Notes under the pieces: generated by a model
The model's input: the letters and a program-made list of their open reading frames with translations, nothing else
Databases searched by the model: none
Told to the model about the DNA's origin: nothing
NCBI GenBank assembly: GCA_035629935.1
Contig: DASQLQ010000086.1
Span: 1 to 10,123, forward strand
Length of the DNA stretch: 10,123 nucleotides
DNA from: DASQLQ01 sp035629935
Lineage (GTDB): Bacteria; Actinomycetota; CADDZG01; WHSQ01
Direction of reading: 5' to 3'
Program-made: the position numbers and the translations under genes
Shown here: positions 6,007 to 10,123 of the stretch, one piece after another
How positions within the stretch are numbered: position 1 is the stretch's first letter
Layout: each line of letters opens with the position of its first letter

Positions 6007-8163
6007 GTGGCAAAGATCGAAGGGCTCGAGCAGATCCTGGCGCTGATCGCGCGGAAGGTTCGCGTGATCCACGGATCCTCCGAGATCGCGGAATACGGAG
6101 GTGGTGGTGACATCGACTGCGTTGTTAGCGATCTCGATCAGTTATGGCCTTTGCGCTTGCAGCCGCCGGCACGCTTCGTCAACCGACTGCGATACGACGT
6201 AACCGCTGCATCCTGGTTCGTCGCTTCGGGTGCAGACGGTGTCTCCATCGACACGCTTGAAGACCCGGAGGGGATCGGCAAGTACGGCTTCTCCACCGAG
6301 GGGATCACCGGAGACGGTCTCGTCGATCCCGGACCGGCCGCCACGTACCTAACGATCAAACGCCTGAGAAAGAAGAACTTCGAACCGGAGTCCTGGAGTC
6401 AGGTCGGCAAGCTGGCCATGATCGATGCGGCCGGTTTCCGATCAAGACTCGAAGCGTCGCTTCCCCGCGTCGCCCAGGCTCTTGGGGACGTCGTCCTACA
6501 AGGAGCCGTGCCCGATCGGACACTGGCCGAGAAAGCATTACGGGATCTCCGTCGAACGAGGTTGAGACATCCGATCCGGAGAGCCCGTCACGCCAGACTC
6601 CAATCAGCTCGCGTCGTCGAACGGGTAACCCACCCGACGGGCCTCTACGTTGCGCTTGTCGGTCCCGACGGGACCGGTAAGTCGACGATCGCAGATGCAC
6701 TCACCGAAGATCATTTCGGGTTCCGCCGATCCCGCCGGCTGCACTGGCGACCGGGAGTGTTGCCGGGCTCGCGTTCGGAAGGGTCTGGCGACAGGGACCC
6801 GACCCGGCCACACGACGCCCAGCCGCGCTCCCGCTCGCGGTCGATCGCGGTTGCCCTCTATCACTGGGCCGACTTCCTCATTGGTTCGGTAACGACGATC
6901 CTTCCCGCGACGCGCCGCTCGACTTTGATAGTGGCCGAAAGGCCGTGGTGGGACCTGGGGGTCGACCCACTTCGGTACCGACTGGATGTATCTCAGGGGT
7001 TCGTGCAGACCCTCGGCGCGCTATTGAGGAAACCCGATCTGGTGCTCAATCTGTCGGCCCCCGCTAACACTCTCGTCGCCCGCAAGTCGGAGATCACCGA
7101 GGAAGCGACCGAACGGCAGCTCGAGTCGTGGCGGAGTCTGGCACCCCGCCTCGGCCGCACGGAAACGATCGATGTGACGGGCAGTGTGGACGAGTCGATC
7201 GCCCGAGTTAGAGCAGCTGTGCATTCCGCAGCGGCCGACCGTGCGTTCAGACACCTCGCCTCGGGTTGGGTTGGAGCACCCGGTCGAAAGGATCCACGTT
7301 GGTGGATACCCCGGGGGCCGCGAGCCGTCGCTCGCGCGACATTCGATGCGTGGACACCCATGACCAGCTCGGGCTCCCGCGGATGGACCGTCGCGGGAGC
7401 GATCGCCCGATCCGGCGGGCTGCGGGTGCTTCCGCGTGCCACACCTCCGCGCGAAGTGATCGAACGTGTGGCGCCGCATCTCGCTCGCCACGAGAACATC
7501 GCTATCCACCAGACCAACCACGCTGGTCGGTTCATCGTTCTGTTCGTGTCTCCCGACGGATCGATCGGACGGTTCGCAAAAGTAGTAACGGTTGGCGACG
7601 CGGCCCCCCTGAACCGAGAAGCCGATGCATTGTCGGATCTGGCTCCACATCTAGCAGCGCCTCTGCGCTCACCGAAGTTATTGGACAGAAGCGACAGCGT
7701 GCTCGTGCTCGAAGCAGTGACGCGCCGACGCGGTTGGGACCTAACCCTCGATGCGGAGGTAGCGCGTGCGATGGGTGCGTTCGCGGCAGAGGGCCGCGTA
7801 CATGGGGACTTCGCACCGTGGAACCTCATCCCAACTCACCAAGGATGGGTATTGGTCGATTGGGAAGAGGCGCGCACGGATGGAGATCCTTTCGAAGACG
7901 TCCTCCATTACGTCGTGCAGAGTCACGTGCTGCTCGGATCGCCGGGTCAGGATGACCTGATCGCCGGGATCCTCGACGGACGGGGCTGGGTGGGAACTGC
8001 GTTGGAGGCGTTCTCGGCATCGAGTGGTCTCGATCTCGGTGATGCTCGCTCTGCGATGTCCCTCTACCTCGAGAAAAGCTCCGCCCGGCTCGATCGTTCG
8101 ACGCCCGAAGCCTCGGATGCGCTCGCGGCGCGCGATCGACTCGCTCGCGCGTTCGACTCATGA
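6007..8163 (+). CDS. Three-domain fusion: nucleotidyltransferase-like, thymidylate-kinase-like and APH-like kinase
   Basis: The 718-residue protein reads as three modules. Residues about 1-200 hold HGSSEIAEYGGGGDIDCVV at 22-40, whose GS and GDID resemble a nucleotidyltransferase active site (Asp35, Asp37). Residues about 210-405 match a thymidylate-kinase-like family often seen in polysaccharide loci: Walker A GPDGTGKST at 219-227, an HWRPG segment at 246-250, ERPWWDLGVDPLRYR at 311-325, and a PDLVLNLSAP...ARKSEIT lid region at 343-364. Where I would expect DRYYYD, this protein has Glu311, not Asp. Residues about 480-718 look like an aminoglycoside-phosphotransferase/choline-kinase fold: candidate Lys525, HGDFAPWN at 599-606, and VDWEEA at 617-622 for metal binding. 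The GTG start follows a weak AGAGA. The substrates are unknown; small-molecule or lipid-sugar phosphorylation is a guess. Its stop overlaps the next gene's start, so the two are coupled. Confidence 0.85.
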   Translation: MAKIEGLEQILALIARKVRVIHGSSEIAEYGGGGDIDCVVSDLDQLWPLRLQPPARFVNRLRYDVTAASWFVASGADGVSIDTLEDPEGIGKYGFSTEGITGDGLVDPGPAATYLTIKRLRKKNFEPESWSQVGKLAMIDAAGFRSRLEASLPRVAQALGDVVLQGAVPDRTLAEKALRDLRRTRLRHPIRRARHARLQSARVVERVTHPTGLYVALVGPDGTGKSTIADALTEDHFGFRRSRRLHWRPGVLPGSRSEGSGDRDPTRPHDAQPRSRSRSIAVALYHWADFLIGSVTTILPATRRSTLIVAERPWWDLGVDPLRYRLDVSQGFVQTLGALLRKPDLVLNLSAPANTLVARKSEITEEATERQLESWRSLAPRLGRTETIDVTGSVDESIARVRAAVHSAAADRAFRHLASGWVGAPGRKDPRWWIPRGPRAVARATFDAWTPMTSSGSRGWTVAGAIARSGGLRVLPRATPPREVIERVAPHLARHENIAIHQTNHAGRFIVLFVSPDGSIGRFAKVVTVGDAAPLNREADALSDLAPHLAAPLRSPKLLDRSDSVLVLEAVTRRRGWDLTLDAEVARAMGAFAAEGRVHGDFAPWNLIPTHQGWVLVDWEEARTDGDPFEDVLHYVVQSHVLLGSPGQDDLIAGILDGRGWVGTALEAFSASSGLDLGDARSAMSLYLEKSSARLDRSTPEASDALAARDRLARAFDS

Positions 8164-9350
8164 GGATCGTCGTCTTCGCCTACGCCTGCGAGCCTGGGAA
8201 GGGATCCGAACCGGGAGCCGGCTGGGCCCTCGCGCAGATGATCGCTTCGTTCGCAGATGTGCACGTGATCACGCGGAGCAACAACGCAGCAGCCGTCGAA
8301 GACGCTCACTCGCACTTATCTACTCGCGATCGGATGAGCTTCAGCTTCGTCGAAGGACCCGCATGGAGCCGGCGCTTGAAGAAAGGGCAGAGGGGGATAC
8401 GCCTCTATCACTCGCTGTGGCAGCGAGCAGCTCTCAAGGAGGCGCGCCGCTTACATGAGCGCGGACCATTCGATGCTGCCTGGCACATCACGATCGCGAA
8501 CGCCTGGCTCGGCTCTGCTGGAGGGCGCCTCGGCATCCCGTTCGTCTTCGGCCCCGTCGGTGGCGGGGTAACGGCGCCGTGGAGGATCGTTCGTGCCCTT
8601 GGATGGAGAGCCGTCGCGTTCGAGGTGGCGAGGATCACTACGCGGATGATGTGGCGGACCTTCAATCCGTTGGCCCGCAACGCTCTGAAGCGTGCAACGC
8701 TCGTGATTGCGCAGAACAAGGAGACACGAGACTGGTTGCCCCGCCGCTACCATCCAAAGACAGTCATCTTCCAGAACGCCGTGATGGAGGGCCCGGCCCC
8801 CACTCCGAAGACGCGGTCACACAGTCATCCGATCGCCTGCTTCGCCGGACGGTTGAACACTTGGAAGGGAGCTGCCATCGCGATCCGTGCGATCGCGGCC
8901 ACACCTGACTGGCACCTCGTGTTGCTCGGCGAGGGCCCCGAACGAGAACGCCTGTGGGCCCTGGCCGATGAACTGGATGTAGTCGATCGGGTGCAGCTGC
9001 GCGGGCGCGTCTCGCACCCGGAGTTGTTCCGCGTCATGAGCGAAGAGGCGGATGCCTTCCTGTTCCCCAGCCTGCACGACGATTCCGCCCTCGCTGTCGC
9101 CGAAGCCGTCGCGTGTGGTCTGCCCGTGGTCTGCCTCGACATCGGGGGGACCCCGGTCATCGCCGGCGAACGAGGAATAGCAGTCGATCCACACGGATCA
9201 CCGAAGAGCGTCGTCAAAGACCTGGCCGCAGCCCTCGAAAAGGTGCGTTCGTGGACCCACGTTTCGACCGAAGCGGAGCGAGTCTCACTCGGATCTCGAG
9301 CCGGCGCGCTGCGAACGCTCGTGGCCTACCACTTCGGACTGGATCCCTAG
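8160..9350 (+). CDS. GT4-type (GT-B fold) glycosyltransferase
   Basis: The 396-residue protein has family-typical length and order. The N-terminal Rossmann domain has a glycine-rich acceptor-side loop CEPGKGSEPGAGW at 10-22 and FGPVGGG at 130-136. The C-terminal donor domain has FAGRLNTWKGA at 228-238, LLGEGPERERL at 255-265 and AVAEAVACGLPVV at 312-324. GT4 enzymes move a sugar from a nucleotide-sugar to a growing lipid-linked or polymer glycan on the inner membrane face. The usual E-x7-E donor motif appears as Asp307-x7-Glu315, so the first acid is Asp. The ATG overlaps the preceding stop as ATGA (8160-8163) and has no clear Shine-Dalgarno, implying coupled translation. The stop shares CTAG with the opposing sulfotransferase stop. 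Sugar donor and linkage cannot be predicted. Confidence 0.93.
   Translation: MRIVVFAYACEPGKGSEPGAGWALAQMIASFADVHVITRSNNAAAVEDAHSHLSTRDRMSFSFVEGPAWSRRLKKGQRGIRLYHSLWQRAALKEARRLHERGPFDAAWHITIANAWLGSAGGRLGIPFVFGPVGGGVTAPWRIVRALGWRAVAFEVARITTRMMWRTFNPLARNALKRATLVIAQNKETRDWLPRRYHPKTVIFQNAVMEGPAPTPKTRSHSHPIACFAGRLNTWKGAAIAIRAIAATPDWHLVLLGEGPERERLWALADELDVVDRVQLRGRVSHPELFRVMSEEADAFLFPSLHDDSALAVAEAVACGLPVVCLDIGGTPVIAGERGIAVDPHGSPKSVVKDLAAALEKVRSWTHVSTEAERVSLGSRAGALRTLVAYHFGLDP
9347..9350. other. Shared CTAG containing both convergent stop codons
   Basis: The four bases CTAG hold the glycosyltransferase stop (TAG at 9348-9350, plus) and the sulfotransferase stop (TAG on the complement of 9347-9349). 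There is no intergenic space and no stem-loop with a T-run next to it. Transcription must therefore end inside the opposing gene, or the two RNAs overlap at their 3' ends. Confidence 0.85.
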
Positions 9351-10123
9351 GCGAAACCCCAACCGTCGAAATCGGCCTCCATGTATCTGCGGAGTTTCGC
9401 AACGTCCGGTCTGAGCAGGTCCTCCAGCTCGCTCCGGAACGCCGGCGAGATCTCGATCGCTTCCTCCCCCGGGTCCGTCTTCCGGACAATCACAGGAGCC
9501 AGCAAATTCTTCAGTTTCTGAGGAGTGACGTTCGTGAGGGCCCTGTAACCGGGGATCTTTTGGATCTTTGCCTGGAGCGCCGGATTGCGCAGCGTGCTGC
9601 GGTCGGCTCCTTTGTGAAACTCGCGCTCGAGCACCGGAGCGGTCCATTCGGGGTCCAATCCGAGGAAGCTAAGCACCTTGCGCATAGTTGCCGCCCGGTC
9701 GTGCTGCAATGACTCGGACGTAAGCAGCAAGAATCGATCCCGGTCGAAGATCTCGAAATACTTCTCCAACTGCATCGCGTACATGCTGTAGTGGATGTAG
9801 AGCGCTTCTTGTTCGGAACGCCTGTATGGCTCCAGCGACGGCCAGTCACGCACGAGCGCCTTCTCTATGGGCTCGTGCTCCCACTCGAGCGCGACGAGAT
9901 GCCGGTACTGCGAGCGCATCCGGTCGATGGGGTTGCGCATGAGATAGATGAAACGCGCGTCGGGGATGTGATTCTGGATCCGCTGAGGGACGTCTGGGAA
10001 GTTCGGGAACATCGTGTATTGCACCGAACCTTCGCCGCGCAACGCGTGACCTTCGGGGAACAAACCCTTGTACCAATCGATCCCCTTGCTCCACACCTCC
10101 TCGTTGGAGAAGAACTTCAGCTC
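9347..10123 (-). CDS. PAPS-dependent sulfotransferase (N-terminus beyond right edge)
   Basis: The frame stays open to the right edge, giving 258 visible residues beginning ELKFFSNEEVWSKG. The P-loop-like 5'-phosphosulfate site should lie just outside the window. Visible are GEGSVQYT at about 31-38 and the 3'-phosphate binding segment RFIYLMRNPIDRMRSQYRH at about 57-75, where Arg63 and Ser71 are the expected PAPS contacts. A downstream REFHKGADRS stretch also resembles sulfotransferase C-terminal regions. The family moves sulfate from PAPS to a hydroxyl or amine, here most likely on a glycan given the neighbours. A GTG at 10096 could look like a start, but the matching sequence continues past it, so the gene is truncated by the window and not by mutation. 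It converges on the glycosyltransferase with a 4-base overlap and probably belongs to another minus-strand transcript entering from the right. Confidence 0.92.
   Translation of the reverse strand, partial: ELKFFSNEEVWSKGIDWYKGLFPEGHALRGEGSVQYTMFPNFPDVPQRIQNHIPDARFIYLMRNPIDRMRSQYRHLVALEWEHEPIEKALVRDWPSLEPYRRSEQEALYIHYSMYAMQLEKYFEIFDRDRFLLLTSESLQHDRAATMRKVLSFLGLDPEWTAPVLEREFHKGADRSTLRNPALQAKIQKIPGYRALTNVTPQKLKNLLAPVIVRKTDPGEEAIEISPAFRSELEDLLRPDVAKLRRYMEADFDGWGFA

Noticed and set aside
6993..7829. A 278-residue minus-strand ORF inside the fusion gene
   Set aside because: It lies antisense to the kinase domains, is rich in Arg, Ser and Ala, and shows no motif.
10094..10096. GTG at 10096 as the sulfotransferase start
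   Set aside because: The frame is open to the edge with sulfotransferase-like residues (KFFSNEE) upstream, and starting there would omit the essential PAPS 5' site.

Overview
The window is GC-rich and densely coded, uses GTG and TTG as well as ATG starts, and has short intergenic gaps. It fits a high-GC bacterium, probably an actinomycete-like lineage. That placement is an inference from composition and gene style; no rRNA or marker gene is present. All nine supportable genes fit one theme: synthesis and decoration of a cell-surface or secreted polysaccharide. The decorations suggested are carbamoyl, sulfate and possibly acyl groups. No tRNA, rRNA, CRISPR array, insertion sequence or integrase was seen.

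Left part, minus strand, read right to left from 4383 to beyond the left edge: a small three-helix membrane protein of the SxtJ family, a 49-residue single-helix protein of the DUF5989 (SxtK-like) family, a complete NodU/CmcH/TobZ-type O-carbamoyltransferase, and two tandem membrane-anchored SGNH-hydrolase-like paralogues. The last one is cut by the left edge. Gaps of 20, 3, 5 and about 47 bases imply one transcript. The carbamoyltransferase starts with TTG three bases after the upstream stop and has no visible Shine-Dalgarno, so it is probably translationally coupled.

Middle part: a 128-base divergent intergenic region (4384-4511) separates this operon from a plus-strand group. It holds a perfect 10-base tandem duplication and a potential hairpin that would hide the G-rich stretch before the GTG start at 4512. 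The plus-strand genes encode a secreted right-handed parallel beta-helix protein (lyase, epimerase or hydrolase type), an unusual 718-residue fusion of three domains (nucleotidyltransferase-like, thymidylate-kinase-like and aminoglycoside-phosphotransferase-like), and a GT4-type glycosyltransferase. The glycosyltransferase start overlaps the fusion gene's stop in an ATGA.

Right edge, minus strand: a PAPS-dependent sulfotransferase, cut at its N-terminus by the window end. Its stop codon shares the palindrome CTAG with the stop of the converging glycosyltransferase.

Working model (inference): the glycosyltransferase builds a glycan. The carbamoyltransferase works on it or its precursor at the membrane with the two small membrane proteins. 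The SGNH pair edits or transfers an acyl group outside the membrane, the sulfotransferase adds sulfate, and the beta-helix protein trims or remodels the exported polymer. The role of the three-domain fusion is unknown. The most noteworthy items are this fusion, the carbamoyltransferase/SxtJ/DUF5989 module with duplicated SGNH genes, and the features of the divergent control region.
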